A stretch of DNA of 64,000 nucleotides from Mycolicibacterium hippocampi (GCF_010723735.1 NZ_BLLB01000002.1:4836001-4900000), one strand, 5' to 3'; positions 54,382-64,000 are shown, numbered from the stretch's first letter. Made by a program: numbers and translations. The notes: a model not told the origin generated them from the letters alone.

Positions 54382-56607
54382 ATGACCAAAGCGTCCAACC
54401 TGACCAACCAGGTGCAGAGCCCGCATCTGCGACCGCACACCACCGACCTCAACCGCCTCCTGACCGGCGACCACCACGATCCGCACTCGGTGCTGGGCGC
54501 GCACGAGTACGGCGACCACACGGTCATCCGCGCCTATCGCCCGCACGCCGTGGCGGTCGACGCGGTGATCGGCGGCCGGCGGCACCGCTTCGAACACGTC
54601 GAATCGGGGCTGTTCGCCATTGCGCTGCCGTTCACCGATCTGATCGACTACCGCCTCGAGATCAGCTACGACAACGGCGGCGAGAAGCCGCACGTGCACG
54701 CGGTCGCCGACGCATACCGCTTCTTGCCCACGCTCGGCGAGATCGACCTGCACCTGTTCGCCGAAGGGCGCCACGAGCGGCTGTGGGAGATCCTGGGCGC
54801 GCACCCGCGCAGTTTCACCACTGCCGACGGCGTCGTCGAGGGTGTCTCGTTCGCGGTGTGGGCGCCCAACGCCAAGGGCGTCACCCTGATCGGGGAGTTC
54901 AACCACTGGGACGGCAACGAGGCGCAGATGCGCGCGCTGGGCTCCACCGGCGTGTGGGAACTGTTCTGGCCGGGGTTCCCGGTCGGCGGACTCTACAAGT
55001 TCAAGGTGCACGGCGCCGACGGCGTGGTCACCGAACGCGCCGACCCGATGGCGTTCGCCACCGAGGTGCCGCCGCAGACCGCGTCGCGCGTCACCCACAG
55101 CGAGTACACCTGGGCCGACGACGAGTGGATGGCCGGCCGCACGCTGCGCAACCCGGTGTTCGAGCCGATGAGCACCTACGAGGTTCATCTGGGCTCGTGG
55201 CGACCGGGGCTCAGCTACACCGAGTTGGCCGACCAGCTCACCGACTACGTGGTGGCACACGGATACACCCATGTGCAGATGCTTCCCGTCGCCGAGCATC
55301 CCTTCGGCGGCTCCTGGGGCTACCAGGTGACGTCCTACTACGCACCGTCCTCGCGGTTCGGCACACCCGACGAGTTCCGTCATCTCGTGGACACGCTGCA
55401 CCAGGCCGGCATCGGGGTTCTCGTCGACTGGGTGCCCGCCCACTTCCCGAAGGACGCGTGGGCGCTGGGCCGGTTCGACGGAACCGCGCTCTACGAGCAC
55501 GCCGATCCGCGCCGCGGCGAGCAGTTGGACTGGGGCACCTATGTCTTCGACTTCGGCCGGGCGGAGGTTCGCAACTTCCTGGTCGCCAACGCGTTGTACT
55601 GGCTGCAGGAGTACCACATCGACGGGCTGCGGGTGGACGCCGTCGCGTCGATGCTCTACCTGGACTACTCACGGCCCGAGGGCGGTTGGACACCGAACGT
55701 CCACGGTGGCCGCGAGAACCTCGAAGCAGTGCAGTTCCTGCAGGAGATGAACGCCACCGTCCACAAGATCAACCCGGGAATCGTCACCATCGCCGAGGAG
55801 TCCACGTCGTGGCCGGGCGTCACCCGCCCGACGAACCTCGGCGGGCTGGGCTTTTCGATGAAGTGGAACATGGGCTGGATGAACGACACGCTGGAGTTCA
55901 TCAAGCGCGACCCGATCCACCGCAGCTACCACCACCACGAGTTGACGTTCTCGCTGCTCTACGCGTTCAGCGAGAACTTCGTGCTGCCCATCAGTCACGA
56001 CGAGGTGGTGCACGGCAAGGGCACGCTGTGGGACCGGATGCCCGGAAACGACCACATGAAGGCTGCCGGTATCCGCAGCCTGCTCGCCTACCAGTGGGCA
56101 CACCCCGGCAAGCAGTTGCTCTTCATGGGACAGGAGTTCGGCCAGCGTGCCGAGTGGTCCGAAGAGCGCGGGGTCGACTGGTTCCAGCTGGACGAAAACG
56201 GTTTCTCGGACGGGATCCTGCGGATGCTGGGCGACGCCAACAGCGTCTATCGCCGCAGCCGTGCCCTGTGGTCACGCGACTCCTCGCCCGAGGGCTACTC
56301 CTGGATCGACGCCAACGACTCGGCCAGTAACGTGCTGAGCTTCCTGCGGTTCGGCGACGACGGCTCGATGATGGCGTGCGTGTTCAACTTCTCGGGTGCC
56401 GAACACCCGCGGTACCGGCTCGGCCTGCCCCACACCGGCTCCTGGCGCGAGGTGCTCAACACCGACTCCGACTCCTACCACGGATCGGGCATCGGCAACT
56501 ACGGCGCGGTCGAGGCGACCGACGAGCCGTGGCACGGTCGGCCGGCGTCGGCTGTCATGACGCTGCCCCCGCTCTCGGCGCTGTGGTTCGAACCGGTCGT
56601 CGGTTAG
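54382..56607 (+). CDS. glgB: 1,4-alpha-glucan branching enzyme GlgB
   Basis: The 741-aa enzyme has an N-terminal CBM48 ([22 protein letters not shown]), [39 protein letters not shown] (nucleophile Asp), [15 protein letters not shown] (acid Glu) and [15 protein letters not shown]. It makes alpha-1,6 branches and acts with GlgE. Its stop overlaps the convergent LuxR gene by four bases. Confidence 0.96.
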   Translation: MTKASNLTNQVQSPHLRPHTTDLNRLLTGDHHDPHSVLGAHEYGDHTVIRAYRPHAVAVDAVIGGRRHRFEHVESGLFAIALPFTDLIDYRLEISYDNGGEKPHVHAVADAYRFLPTLGEIDLHLFAEGRHERLWEILGAHPRSFTTADGVVEGVSFAVWAPNAKGVTLIGEFNHWDGNEAQMRALGSTGVWELFWPGFPVGGLYKFKVHGADGVVTERADPMAFATEVPPQTASRVTHSEYTWADDEWMAGRTLRNPVFEPMSTYEVHLGSWRPGLSYTELADQLTDYVVAHGYTHVQMLPVAEHPFGGSWGYQVTSYYAPSSRFGTPDEFRHLVDTLHQAGIGVLVDWVPAHFPKDAWALGRFDGTALYEHADPRRGEQLDWGTYVFDFGRAEVRNFLVANALYWLQEYHIDGLRVDAVASMLYLDYSRPEGGWTPNVHGGRENLEAVQFLQEMNATVHKINPGIVTIAEESTSWPGVTRPTNLGGLGFSMKWNMGWMNDTLEFIKRDPIHRSYHHHELTFSLLYAFSENFVLPISHDEVVHGKGTLWDRMPGNDHMKAAGIRSLLAYQWAHPGKQLLFMGQEFGQRAEWSEERGVDWFQLDENGFSDGILRMLGDANSVYRRSRALWSRDSSPEGYSWIDANDSASNVLSFLRFGDDGSMMACVFNFSGAEHPRYRLGLPHTGSWREVLNTDSDSYHGSGIGNYGAVEATDEPWHGRPASAVMTLPPLSALWFEPVVG

Positions 56608-57809
56608 AGCCAACCCGCGTCCGGCACGCTGGCCAGCCTCACGTAGGTGGAAGCCGCCTCGGCCCGGTTCGTCGCGCGAAGTTTGCGCAACACCCGCTTG
56701 ACGTGGGATTTCACCGTCCCCGTCGAGATGACCAGGTCGCCGGCGATCTGCTGGTTGGTGCGCCCTGCCGCCATCAGCCGTAACACCTCGACCTCGCGAC
56801 GGGTCAGGACCGCCCGGATGGACTCCGGTTCGACCAGCGAGCGCGCTGCCGAACTCTGCTCCGGGGGTTCCACCTTCCGCAGGTCCAGGTCGGCATCCTG
56901 CAACGCTCGGGCTGCGGCTTCGGCGGTCGCCAGGGCGTTCCGCACGTCGGCCTGCTGGCGACGCATCCGCTCCATCAACACCGTGCGCTCGAACGCGTAC
57001 CCGAAGCCCTCGGCGAAGGCCCACACGGTGTCACGATCTATGTCGTCCACGGTTTGACCGGAGTACAGGCGGTCGGCGTGCAGGAAGCCGATGACCTGGC
57101 CGGTGGGCATCACCGGGGCGGCGACGTAGGACCTGGTCAGTGAGAAGTCGATGATCGGCCGGTTGACCCGGGGATCGGTGGTCGCGTCGCGGACGATCGC
57201 AGGCGCCCGCTTCCGGATCATCTCGGTCTCGAGCAACATGTGATCCAGCGGAGGGGCCACCGACTGCGCGAATGCCACCATCTTCTCGGCCCCCGCGCTG
57301 TCGTCGCCGAAATAGGCGGCCTCCATCACCATCCGACCGTCGTGGACGCGGAACAACACCGCTCGGTCGAAACCGCACGATTCGACCAGTTCCCGGGGCG
57401 CCCGGTCGACGATCTCGGCGACCCCGTCGACCGCGCGCAGCTTGCTCAATCCGTCCTGCACCCGCAGCAGCGCCCGGCCGCGCCGGTGGGCGCCGTCCTC
57501 GATCAGTTCACGCTCGAGCAGCGACAGATCCAGCACCGACTCCAGCGCGGCCAGGGCTTCGTCATCGCCGTGGCCCTCCAGCGCGCACCGCACGACGGCG
57601 GCCGCCGCGTCGACGGCCTCGGCCACTGCCTGCGCCGGCATGTCCCCGGCGTCGCAGTGGATCAGCCCCTGTTCGCGCGCCTCCTGGATGCGACGGGACA
57701 CGGCGGTGGCGCGCTCCGGGCGCGACGCCCATCCGGGGTGGCCGTCGTCGGCCAGCGCGGTCGGTGCGGGCACGCCGGAGGCATCGGTAGCCAGGTCGGT
57801 GATCGCCAT
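56604..57809 (-). CDS. LuxR-family regulator with GAF-like domain
   Basis: The 401-aa product has a helical N-terminal third, a GAF-like middle ([42 protein letters not shown], about residues 140-270), a coiled stretch ([19 protein letters not shown]) and a C-terminal LuxR HTH ([41 protein letters not shown] in pieces). It is probably a sensor-regulator for small molecules. Convergent with glgB and divergent from a P450 gene, which it may control. Confidence 0.82.
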   Translation of the reverse strand: MAITDLATDASGVPAPTALADDGHPGWASRPERATAVSRRIQEAREQGLIHCDAGDMPAQAVAEAVDAAAAVVRCALEGHGDDEALAALESVLDLSLLERELIEDGAHRRGRALLRVQDGLSKLRAVDGVAEIVDRAPRELVESCGFDRAVLFRVHDGRMVMEAAYFGDDSAGAEKMVAFAQSVAPPLDHMLLETEMIRKRAPAIVRDATTDPRVNRPIIDFSLTRSYVAAPVMPTGQVIGFLHADRLYSGQTVDDIDRDTVWAFAEGFGYAFERTVLMERMRRQQADVRNALATAEAAARALQDADLDLRKVEPPEQSSAARSLVEPESIRAVLTRREVEVLRLMAAGRTNQQIAGDLVISTGTVKSHVKRVLRKLRATNRAEAASTYVRLASVPDAGWL

Positions 57810-57926
57810 CGTCCGCCGATCGTCTCACCGCTTGCGGGGCCTGGGAGGTGAATCCGCCCGGACGGGAGAACAAGTGCGTCCCATCGGGGGATCGACCAGG
57901 CCGACGTCGCGGATCAGGCTTCAACC

Positions 57927-59195
57927 ATGACCTTCACCCGCGGCGATTCCGCGATCACCGGTTCTGCCCTCGACCTGCTCACCACCCCGGAGGGGATAGC
58001 CAACCCGTACCCCCTCTACGACACCCTGAGGGCCGCGTCGCCGGTTGCCGGCTATCGCGACTGGCCGCCGGGCACCGTGCCGGGAGCCGACGAGCCGGTC
58101 ACCGCCTGGGCGTTGTTCCGCTACGAACAGATTTTCGCCGCGGCCCGTGACCCCGAGACGTTCTCCTCTCGCGATCCGATTCAGGAAGCTTCGTCGGCGC
58201 CGAGCCTGATGCTGGTGAACACCGACGCTCCCCGACACACTATCGAGCGCAAGCTGGTCAGTCAGGCGTTCTCACCGCGACGGGTGAAGCGACTCGACAG
58301 CTGGCTCGGCGAACTGGCCCCCCATCTGCTGGCCGAGTTCGACGGCGACGCCGCGGAGACGGTGGTCGATGTGATGGATTTCGCCGCCGAGGTCCCGACC
58401 CGGGCGATGGTCCGGCTACTCGGCCTGCCCCAGGGTGATCACGTCCGCTTCAAACGGTGGGCCAATGCATTCATGTTGTCGTCGGATCTGACACCCGAGC
58501 AACGGATCGCCAGCAACGAGGAGATGGTTGCAGCGTTCGCCTCACGGTTGGTCGAACACACCGGCCACCTGGCCGAACGCCCACCCAGTGGCGGCATCGA
58601 AGAGGCCGAGGACCTGATCTCGGCACTGTTGCGCGCCGAGGTCGACGGTGACCGCTTGACGCCCGAGGAGATCGTCCGGTTCTGCGTGACGCTGGTCGTG
58701 GCGGGCAGCGAGACGACCACCTACCTGATCGGCAACCTGCTGCACGCGCTCGCCCGGGAACCGGAGATCGCCGAACGGGTACGCGCAGACCGCTCGCTGG
58801 TGCCGGTGTTCATCGAGGAGACGATGCGGGTGGACGGGCCGCCCCAGCGACTGTTCCGGATCGCCACTCGCGACGTGCAGATCGACGGTGCCGACATCCG
58901 CAGCGGCGACTGGGTGGCGTTGTTCTTCGGCGCGGCCAACCGGGATCCCGACGTGTTCACCGACCCGGAGAAGATCGATCTGGACCGCCCGAACATCCGC
59001 CAGCAGCTCTCGCTCGGCCATGGTGTGCACTTCTGCCTCGGCGCCCCCCTGGCCCGGTTGGAGGTGACCGCGGTACTCAACGCCGTCCTCGACCGTTATC
59101 GGGGCATCGCCCTGACCGATGACCCCGGCGACAAGCAGACAGCGAGCCTGCTCACCCACGGATTCGTCCGGCTGCCGATCCGGCTGACCCGATGA
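57927..59195 (+). CDS. Cytochrome P450
   Basis: The 422-aa P450 has VVAGSETTTYLIGN (I-helix acid/alcohol pair variant SET-T), EETMR (ExxR), and LSLGHGVHFCLGAPLARLE with the heme Cys. No ferredoxin is adjacent. Class and substrate are not recognisable; the soluble bacterial form suggests a lipid, terpenoid or steroid hydroxylase. The stop overlaps the next gene by four bases. Confidence 0.9.
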   Translation: MTFTRGDSAITGSALDLLTTPEGIANPYPLYDTLRAASPVAGYRDWPPGTVPGADEPVTAWALFRYEQIFAAARDPETFSSRDPIQEASSAPSLMLVNTDAPRHTIERKLVSQAFSPRRVKRLDSWLGELAPHLLAEFDGDAAETVVDVMDFAAEVPTRAMVRLLGLPQGDHVRFKRWANAFMLSSDLTPEQRIASNEEMVAAFASRLVEHTGHLAERPPSGGIEEAEDLISALLRAEVDGDRLTPEEIVRFCVTLVVAGSETTTYLIGNLLHALAREPEIAERVRADRSLVPVFIEETMRVDGPPQRLFRIATRDVQIDGADIRSGDWVALFFGAANRDPDVFTDPEKIDLDRPNIRQQLSLGHGVHFCLGAPLARLEVTAVLNAVLDRYRGIALTDDPGDKQTASLLTHGFVRLPIRLTR

Positions 59196-59593
59196 GCCGG
59201 CGCAACATCGACGCGACCGCGGCGATCTACGCCGCCATCCCGGCCGGTGATCTCGATGGCGCCCTCGTGCACCTGGACCCCGAGATACGGATCACCTACT
59301 ACGGGACCCCGGCGATCCCGTATGCGGGCGACTACCGGGGCATCGACGAGGCGTTGACCTTCTTCTCCAGGGTGGGCACCGCAATCGAGATCGTCGAGAT
59401 GCAGGCGTGGAAGTTCATCTCCGAGGGAGACGACCTCGCGGCATGGGGACGGCAACGGTTCCGGCGACGCGACACCGGCCGCGAATGGGAATCGGAGTTC
59501 GCCCACATCATCACGCTGCGTGACGGCCGGTGGCTGCACTTCCGGGACTTCATGAACTCCGCTCTGACGCATCTCGCGTTCAGCGAAGGCTGA
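59192..59593 (+). CDS. SnoaL/ketosteroid-isomerase-like protein
   Basis: The 133-aa NTF2-fold protein has IYAAIPAGDLDGALVHLDPEIRITYYG, YRGIDEALTFFSRVG and AWKFISEGDDLAAWGR. It is translationally coupled to the P450 (ATGA overlap), so it may convert the P450 product, or guard its binding. Catalytic residues cannot be assigned. Confidence 0.78.
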   Translation: MSRRNIDATAAIYAAIPAGDLDGALVHLDPEIRITYYGTPAIPYAGDYRGIDEALTFFSRVGTAIEIVEMQAWKFISEGDDLAAWGRQRFRRRDTGREWESEFAHIITLRDGRWLHFRDFMNSALTHLAFSEG

Positions 59594-59602
59594 CCGGGCC
59601 GG

Positions 59603-60511
59603 TCAGTACAGAGCGTTGGCGAGGTTGCGCCGACCTGCGATCACCTCGGGATCGGCGGGGTCGAACAGCTCGAACAGTTCGATTAGCCGCGTCCGGACCT
59701 TCGTGCGCTCGTCACCCGAGGTGCGCTTGACCAGTCCGGTCAACCGCTGGAACGCCGCTGCGATGTTCTGCTGCAGGACCTCGACGTCGGCGGCGGCGAA
59801 CGCCGCCTCGATGTCGTCCGGTGACGCGTCGGCGACCGCGACGGCGTCCCGCGGGTGCGCGGTGGCCCGCTGCAGGAAACCGATCTGACGCACCGCGCCG
59901 TTGGCCTCGGCGTGGTTCGGATTGCCTTCGAGGATCTGCTGGTAGGCGGTCAGGGCGGCGTCGAAGTCCCCGTTGTCGAGGTGCGTTCGAGCCTGTTCGA
60001 CCACCGGGTCGACCTGCTCGGCCTGCTCGGCGTCAGCTGCGCCGGTCAGCTTTCCGGCCGTGGCGTCCAGCAGCGAATCGATCCAGCGCCGCAGCTGATC
60101 GGGGGGCTGCATGCCCTGGAAGCTCGACATCGGTTGGCCGGCGGCCAGCGCGACGACGGTGGGTACCGCCTGCACGCCGAACATCTGGGCCACCCGCGGC
60201 ACGGTGTCGACGTTGACCGTGGCCAACGCCCACTTGGGGCCGTCGGCGGCGGCGAGGCCGGCCAGCGCTTCACCGAGCTGGACGCTCGTGTCGCTGCGCG
60301 GCGACCAGAGCACCACCACCACGGGCACCTCGTTGGAGCGAACCAGCACCTCGGCTTCCAGATTGGCCTCGGTGATTTCCACTCCGCCGGGCTTGCCGGG
60401 GGAGGCACCCGACGGCGTGCCCTCATTGGGGGCGGTGGCCCGCTGTTTGAGTGCCGACAGATCAACGGCGCCCGCCATGGCAGGCGCGATCGGGGGTCGA
60501 GGACGAGTCAC
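59603..60511 (-). CDS. Thioredoxin-fold/TPR protein without CxxC (Rv1324 homologue)
   Basis: The 302-aa protein has a thioredoxin-like domain (VPVVVVLWSPRSDTSVQLGEALAGL, VNVDTVPRVAQMFGVQAVPTVVALAAG) and a C-terminal TPR-like region (ARTHLDNGDFDAALTAYQQILEGNPNHAEA in pieces, as in CnoX/YbbN). The redox CxxC is replaced by SPRS, so it is not an oxidoreductase; a chaperone role as in CnoX is more likely. GTG 60511 gives 302 aa, close to the known homologue. Confidence 0.85.
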   Translation of the reverse strand: MTRPRPPIAPAMAGAVDLSALKQRATAPNEGTPSGASPGKPGGVEITEANLEAEVLVRSNEVPVVVVLWSPRSDTSVQLGEALAGLAAADGPKWALATVNVDTVPRVAQMFGVQAVPTVVALAAGQPMSSFQGMQPPDQLRRWIDSLLDATAGKLTGAADAEQAEQVDPVVEQARTHLDNGDFDAALTAYQQILEGNPNHAEANGAVRQIGFLQRATAHPRDAVAVADASPDDIEAAFAAADVEVLQQNIAAAFQRLTGLVKRTSGDERTKVRTRLIELFELFDPADPEVIAGRRNLANALY

Positions 60512-60524
60512 GAGATCAAGTCTG

Positions 60525-60911
60525 TCACGTTGTTTCCGGTACCGACCGCCCTGGTTGCCCACCGGCGGGCACCACGCTCGCGGTTGCCGAGGACGGGTCC
60601 ATCCGACCCGTCCGATCAGCCCATATGAGGAAAATCACACTGCCCAACGGCACGATGCTGCCCAGCAACGCCAGCAACCATGTGCCGATCCCCCACTTGT
60701 GGGCGAGACCGACCAGCACGGCCGCCACCACGAAGGCGACGAAGACCCCACCGTGCACGGGTCCGAACACCTTCACCCCGACCTCGGTCTGCGGGGAGCC
60801 CAGGTACTTGAAGTACATGCCGATCAGCAGTCCGACCCAGCTGACCGCTTCAGCCAAGGCGATCAGCCGGAACCATCCCGCGACACTGCGAACGTCGAAT
60901 GCGCTTGTCAT
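60525..60911 (-). CDS. DUF3817 membrane protein
   Basis: The 128-aa protein has three hydrophobic segments (RLIALAEAVSWVGLLIGMYF, PVHGGVFVAFVVAAVLVGLA and WLLALLGSIVPLGSVIFLIW) with the PVHGG and SIVPLG landmarks of DUF3817, as in the protein at 35443. Function unknown. ATG 60911; an ATG three codons upstream is possible. It lies between the thioredoxin-like gene and fadA4. Confidence 0.77.
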   Translation of the reverse strand: MTSAFDVRSVAGWFRLIALAEAVSWVGLLIGMYFKYLGSPQTEVGVKVFGPVHGGVFVAFVVAAVLVGLAHKWGIGTWLLALLGSIVPLGSVIFLIWADRTGRMDPSSATASVVPAGGQPGRSVPETT

Positions 60912-60975
60912 GGCCACCATTGTGCCGGAATCCCCGCCCAGCTACTACGTTGCGTCGTTGATCAGCCCGCGCGGC

Positions 60976-62172
60976 TCAGGGGCGCCGCAGGATCAGAGCA
61001 TCACCCTGGCCGCCGGCGCCGCACAGCGCTGCCACCGCATACCCCGGCCGTCCACCTGCACCGCCCCGGCGCGCCAACTCCAGCGCGGCATGCAGCGCGA
61101 TTCTGGCGCCCGACATCCCGATCGGATGGCCGATGGCGATGGCCCCGCCGTTGGTGTTCACCCGCTCGGGGTCGACTCCCAGCTCCTTGGTGGAGGCCAG
61201 CGCGACGGCGGAGAAGGCCTCGTTGATCTCGATGACATCGAGGTCGTCGAGACTGATGCCTTCCTTGGCCACCGCCTTGCGGATTGCGTTGGCGGGCTGG
61301 CTCTGCAGTGTCGAATCCGGTCCGGCGACGACGCCGTGAGCACCGATCTCGCACAGCCAGGTCAGCCCGAGTTCCTCGGCTTTCGCTTTGTTCATCACCA
61401 CGACCGCGCATGCGCCGTCGGAGATCTGGGAGGCAGATCCGGCGGTGATGGTGCCGTCCTTGCGGAACGCGGGCCGCAGACCTGCCAGCGACTGGGCCGT
61501 GGTGTCGGCGCGGATGCCCTCGTCCTCGGTGAATTCAACCGGATCACCCTTGCGCTGCGGGATCTTCACCGGCACCACCTCGTCGGCGAAGACGCCGTCT
61601 TTCCAGGCCCTGGCGGCTTTCTGATGCGATGCCGCGGCGAATTCGTCCTGCTCCGCGCGGGTGAACTGATCCACGTCGTTGCGCTGCTCGGTCAACGCCC
61701 CCATGGGCTGGTCGGTGAAGACGTCGTGCAGACCGTCGTAGGCGAGGTGATCGAGCGCGGTGACATCGCCGTATTTGTAGCCGGACCGGCTGTTCATCAG
61801 CAGATGCGGCGCCTGGGTCATCGACTCCTGACCGCCGGCGACGACGACGTCGAACTCCCCGGCACGGATCAGTTGGTCGGCCAGCGCGATGGCGTCGATG
61901 CCCGACAGACACATCTTGTTGATGGTCAGCGAGGGCACATCCCAGCCGATTCCGCCGGCCACGGCCGCCTGACGGGCCGGCATCTGCCCGGCGCCCGCGG
62001 TCAGCACCTGCCCCATGATCACGTACTGCACCGCCGAGGCCGGGAGACCTGCCTTCTCGAGGGCACCCGCGATGGCGACCCCACCGAGATCACTGCCGGA
62101 GAAATCCTTCAGCGAACCCATCAGCTTGCCGACCGGCGTGCGGGCTCCAGCAACAATCACAGACGTCGTCAT
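60976..62172 (-). CDS. fadA4: Acetyl-CoA acetyltransferase (thiolase) FadA4
   Basis: The 398-aa biosynthetic-type thiolase has [13 protein letters not shown] (nucleophilic Cys), [26 protein letters not shown] (His) and [11 protein letters not shown] (second Cys). All catalytic residues are intact, unlike the thiolase fold at 23820. GGAGG stands before the ATG. Divergent from methylmalonyl-CoA epimerase, as in M. tuberculosis. Confidence 0.95.
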   Translation of the reverse strand: MTTSVIVAGARTPVGKLMGSLKDFSGSDLGGVAIAGALEKAGLPASAVQYVIMGQVLTAGAGQMPARQAAVAGGIGWDVPSLTINKMCLSGIDAIALADQLIRAGEFDVVVAGGQESMTQAPHLLMNSRSGYKYGDVTALDHLAYDGLHDVFTDQPMGALTEQRNDVDQFTRAEQDEFAAASHQKAARAWKDGVFADEVVPVKIPQRKGDPVEFTEDEGIRADTTAQSLAGLRPAFRKDGTITAGSASQISDGACAVVVMNKAKAEELGLTWLCEIGAHGVVAGPDSTLQSQPANAIRKAVAKEGISLDDLDVIEINEAFSAVALASTKELGVDPERVNTNGGAIAIGHPIGMSGARIALHAALELARRGGAGGRPGYAVAALCGAGGQGDALILRRP

Positions 62173-62263
62173 GCGTACCTCCAGGCAGGTTTCGAGCGGC
62201 TCAGAAACGGCTAGTTCAGGCTATACATCCGGCCCGACCTATTCGAAACCGATGTCGTTAGGT

Positions 62264-62269
62264 TACCTT
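62264..62269 (+). promoter_or_regulatory. Leaderless -10 hexamer TACCTT for the epimerase gene
   Basis: TACCTT stands six bases before ATG 62276 with no ribosome site. Confidence 0.55.
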
Positions 62270-62275
62270 TGCGAT

Positions 62276-62755
62276 ATGACCGCCGAGCAGACTGACGCCC
62301 GTCCTGTGCTGGCCACCGCGCTGGTCACCGCCATCGACCACGTCGGCATCGCCGTGCCCGACCTGGACGTTGCCATCAAGTGGTATCACGATCATCTGGG
62401 CATGATCGTGCTCCACGAAGAGGTCAACGAAGACCAGGGTGTGCGCGAAGCGATGTTGTCGGTGCGGGGCGCCCCGCTGGGCAGCGCCCAGGTGCAACTG
62501 ATGGCCCCCATCGACGACACCTGCACGATCGCCAAGTTCATCGACAAGCGTGGCCCGGGCCTGCAGCAGCTGGCCTACCGCGTCAGCGACATCGACGCGC
62601 TGACCGCTCGGCTGCGCGAGCAGGGTGTGCGGTTGCTCTATGACGCCCCGCGGCGCGGCACCGCCAGCTCGCGGATCAACTTCATCCACCCCAAGGATGC
62701 GGGTGGCGTTCTCATCGAGCTCGTCGAGCCGGCGGCCGCCGAGGACGATCACTAG
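62276..62755 (+). CDS. mce: Methylmalonyl-CoA epimerase
   Basis: The 159-aa VOC-fold enzyme has IDHVGIAVPDLDVAIKWYHDHLGM, with a metal His, GPGLQQLAYRVSDID and IHPKDAGGVLIELVEP with a metal Glu. It interconverts (R)- and (S)-methylmalonyl-CoA in propionate use. Rv1322A homologue by position. It could also serve a racemising step for the split mutase at 17 kb, but its conserved place points to core metabolism. Confidence 0.92.
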   Translation: MTAEQTDARPVLATALVTAIDHVGIAVPDLDVAIKWYHDHLGMIVLHEEVNEDQGVREAMLSVRGAPLGSAQVQLMAPIDDTCTIAKFIDKRGPGLQQLAYRVSDIDALTARLREQGVRLLYDAPRRGTASSRINFIHPKDAGGVLIELVEPAAAEDDH

Positions 62756-62776
62756 ACCTCCACCAGACCCCCGGTG

Positions 62777-63076
62777 TCACGACCACCTGCGTGTCGGGCC
62801 ACGGGTCGCCCGGTGGGTCCAGCACGCAGTGTGCCAGTGTCTGCGGTCCTCGACCGCGTGCGGCGCGCCTGAGTCCGCCGGCAGCGCGACCACATGCGCT
62901 GTTCCCGGCCTGATCTCGTGGTCGCAACCGGGACACCGATAGACCTTCGTCGCTCTCGCCGCCGGCACCGGCCGGACCTCGTAGTCGTTGCCGTCGGCGC
63001 CCACCTCGATACGCCGGGGCGCCGGTAGCGGATTCCGACTCGGCGTTCTCCGTCCCGCCGCTCGCCGCCGCACCAT
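62777..63076 (-). CDS. Small zinc-ribbon-like protein next to nucS
   Basis: The 99-aa basic protein has YRCPGCDHEIRPG and HWHTACWTH, which could form a CxxC...HxxC zinc site. The N- and C-terminal ends are Arg-rich and the body is nucleic-acid-binding in style. Its ATG overlaps the nucS stop (ATGA), and the pair is common in actinobacteria. Function unknown. Confidence 0.75.
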   Translation of the reverse strand: MVRRRAAGRRTPSRNPLPAPRRIEVGADGNDYEVRPVPAARATKVYRCPGCDHEIRPGTAHVVALPADSGAPHAVEDRRHWHTACWTHRATRGPTRRWS

Positions 63077-63747
63077 CAGAACAGCCGGAACTCGTCGCTG
63101 TCCATGCCGCGCATCTTGTCGTAATCCAAAGTCAGACAGCGGATCCCGCGGTCCTGAGCCAAGGTGCGTGCCTGCGGCTTGATCTGCTGGGCGGCGAACA
63201 CGCCCGCCACCGGGGCCAGCAGGGAGTCGCGGTTGAGCAGCTCGAGGTAGCGGGTGAGCTGTTCGACCCCGTCGATCTCACCGCGACGCTTGATCTCCAC
63301 CGCCACCGAGCGGCCCTGCTCGTCTCGGCAGAGCAGGTCCACCGGGCCGATCGGGGTCATGTACTCGCGGCGGACCAACGTGTACCCGGAGCCGAGCAAC
63401 TCGACGTGTTCGGCCAGCAGCGCCTGCAGGTGGGCCTCGACGCCGTCCTTCACCAGCCCGGGGTCGACACCCAACTCGTGGCTGGAATCGTGCTCGATGT
63501 CCTCGACGGTGATGCGGAGTTGTTCACCGGCCTTGTTCTCCACCACCCACACCGGCGCGGCACCCCCCGCGTCCTCGACCAACCAGCACGGCGGGCTCAT
63601 CCAGTTCAGCGGCTTGTAGGCCCGGTCGTCGGCGTGCACGCTGACCGATCCGTCGGACTTGAACAGCAGTAGGCGCCGGGCCGACGGCAGATGAGCGGTG
63701 AGCCGACCGACGTAGTCGACGGTGCACTGGGCGATCACGAGACGCAC
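63076..63747 (-). CDS. nucS: Mismatch-specific endonuclease NucS/EndoMS
   Basis: This 223-aa enzyme of non-canonical mismatch repair has [40 protein letters not shown] and [17 protein letters not shown] (the D-x-ExK nuclease site). GTG 63747 is chosen because TAAGGT stands seven bases before it; GTG 63756 would add three residues and match the usual annotation of 226 aa in M. tuberculosis. Confidence 0.94.
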   Translation of the reverse strand: MRLVIAQCTVDYVGRLTAHLPSARRLLLFKSDGSVSVHADDRAYKPLNWMSPPCWLVEDAGGAAPVWVVENKAGEQLRITVEDIEHDSSHELGVDPGLVKDGVEAHLQALLAEHVELLGSGYTLVRREYMTPIGPVDLLCRDEQGRSVAVEIKRRGEIDGVEQLTRYLELLNRDSLLAPVAGVFAAQQIKPQARTLAQDRGIRCLTLDYDKMRGMDSDEFRLF

Positions 63748-63754
63748 CCGAACC

Positions 63755-63760
63755 ACCTTA
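63755..63760 (-). promoter_or_regulatory. Leaderless -10 hexamer TAAGGT for nucS
   Basis: On the minus strand TAAGGT is followed by seven bases and GTG 63747. If correct, the GTG at 63756 lies inside the promoter and cannot be the start. Confidence 0.5.
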
Positions 63761-63810
63761 AACGTCGAACAAACGTCTCGACCCGACACGGTCATTAGGC
63801 TGACGCCACG

Positions 63811-64000
63811 ATGACGGCGAACCGGACGGTGGCACAGCGGCTGGGCCGTGTGCTGGAACGAGTGACCAAGCAGAGCGGCAGGGTCGCGGCGACCCCCGAG
63901 TTCGGTTCGTGGATCCTCGGCCGCGTCTCCGAGAGTCAGGGTCGACGACGGGTCCGCATCCAGGTCATCCTGACCACGTTCGTGGTGATCGCCAACCTGA
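63811..64000 (+). CDS. N-terminus of a membrane adenylate cyclase (Rv1318c-Rv1320c type), 3' end beyond the window
   Basis: The 63 visible codons read [20 protein letters not shown], then [21 protein letters not shown] and the start of a hydrophobic segment ([12 protein letters not shown]). The order next to nucS and this opening match the Rv1320c family, six membrane segments plus HAMP plus cyclase. TAGGCT lies nine bases before the ATG. The catalytic part is outside the window. Confidence 0.75.
   Translation, partial: MTANRTVAQRLGRVLERVTKQSGRVAATPEFGSWILGRVSESQGRRRVRIQVILTTFVVIANL

Noticed and set aside
52191-54527. Minus-strand open frame of 778 codons
   Set aside because: It is antisense to glgE, whose catalytic motifs are complete; long shadow frames are common at this GC content.
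63765-63781. LexA box TCGAAC-N-GTCTCGA between nucS and the cyclase
   Set aside because: The second half-site has an extra base and does not match the mycobacterial SOS consensus.

Overview
The window is high-GC actinobacterial DNA. It most likely comes from a fast-growing, environmental mycobacterium (Mycolicibacterium-type). The right half keeps, gene for gene, the order known from Mycobacterium tuberculosis Rv1320c-Rv1343c: rph-rdgB, an MBL-fold phosphodiesterase, murI, rhomboid, cysM-cysO-mec, a P1-type peptidase, clpS, pncB, dinG, glgP, glgE, glgB, a thioredoxin-like protein, fadA4, methylmalonyl-CoA epimerase, nucS, adenylate cyclase. No insertion sequence, phage gene or CRISPR array was seen. 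Gene density is very high and no gene-free stretch exceeds 300 bases.

Bases 1-31400 are an accessory catabolic region. From the left: the start of a KstD-like flavoprotein, then an mhpB-mhpA-mhpC-like ring hydroxylation and meta-cleavage operon on the minus strand, divergent from an IclR regulator and a second KstD-like flavoprotein. Next come a TetR regulator and a MeaB-type G-protein chaperone, and then a CoA-thioester block (8.4-21.5 kb). This block holds two SDRs, an atypical crotonase, a two-subunit acyl-CoA dehydrogenase, two acyl-CoA synthetases, a 2Fe-2S ferredoxin, a CaiB-type CoA transferase, an LLM-class (F420-type) oxidoreductase, and a split cobalamin-dependent acyl-CoA mutase (525-aa catalytic subunit and separate 134-aa B12 subunit). 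A membrane adenylate cyclase follows. A second operon (23.0-28.3 kb, minus strand) resembles steroid side-chain modules: a SnoaL-like protein, a DUF35 OB-fold protein, an Ltp2-like thiolase fold, a FadE34-like fused acyl-CoA dehydrogenase and an extended SDR. It diverges from its own TetR gene, an SRPBCC protein and a sulfatase.

Three near-perfect copies of the palindrome GAGAAT-N3-ATTCTC lie in three divergent promoter regions at 4.35, 8.39 and 14.22 kb. Two degenerate copies lie at 18.69 and 18.80 kb. This ties the ring-cleavage genes, MeaB/SDR genes, ligase/dehydrogenase genes, ferredoxin and possibly the mutase into one candidate regulon, plausibly under the TetR at 6.86 kb. I read this as a coordinated pathway that opens a ring, activates the product to a CoA thioester and rearranges its carbon skeleton with vitamin B12. 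The substrate is not known. The mutase keeps the residues that bind a free carboxylate in methylmalonyl-CoA mutase (Tyr and Arg) but has a split architecture and several changed active-site motifs, so it fits none of the named subclasses.

Bases 31400-35800 carry an amidohydrolase and AraC regulator, a TetR and WhiB pair separated by dense palindromes, a small membrane protein, tRNA-Leu(UAG), an LprD-like protein and a DUF3817 protein. From 35.8 kb on are an acyltransferase and then the conserved core: nucleotide hygiene and RNA processing, peptidoglycan precursor (murI), the CysO-CysM-Mec cysteine pathway, proteolysis (clpS), NAD salvage (pncB), DNA helicase (dinG), alpha-glucan metabolism (glgP, glgE, glgB), a P450/SnoaL pair, beta-ketothiolase, methylmalonyl-CoA epimerase and mismatch repair (nucS).

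Many genes start without a Shine-Dalgarno sequence, with a TANNNT hexamer 6-7 bases before a GTG or ATG. This is the pattern of leaderless mycobacterial transcripts, and it was used to choose several starts. A short dispersed repeat with core GCGCAAGCGC sits on three minus-strand stop codons.
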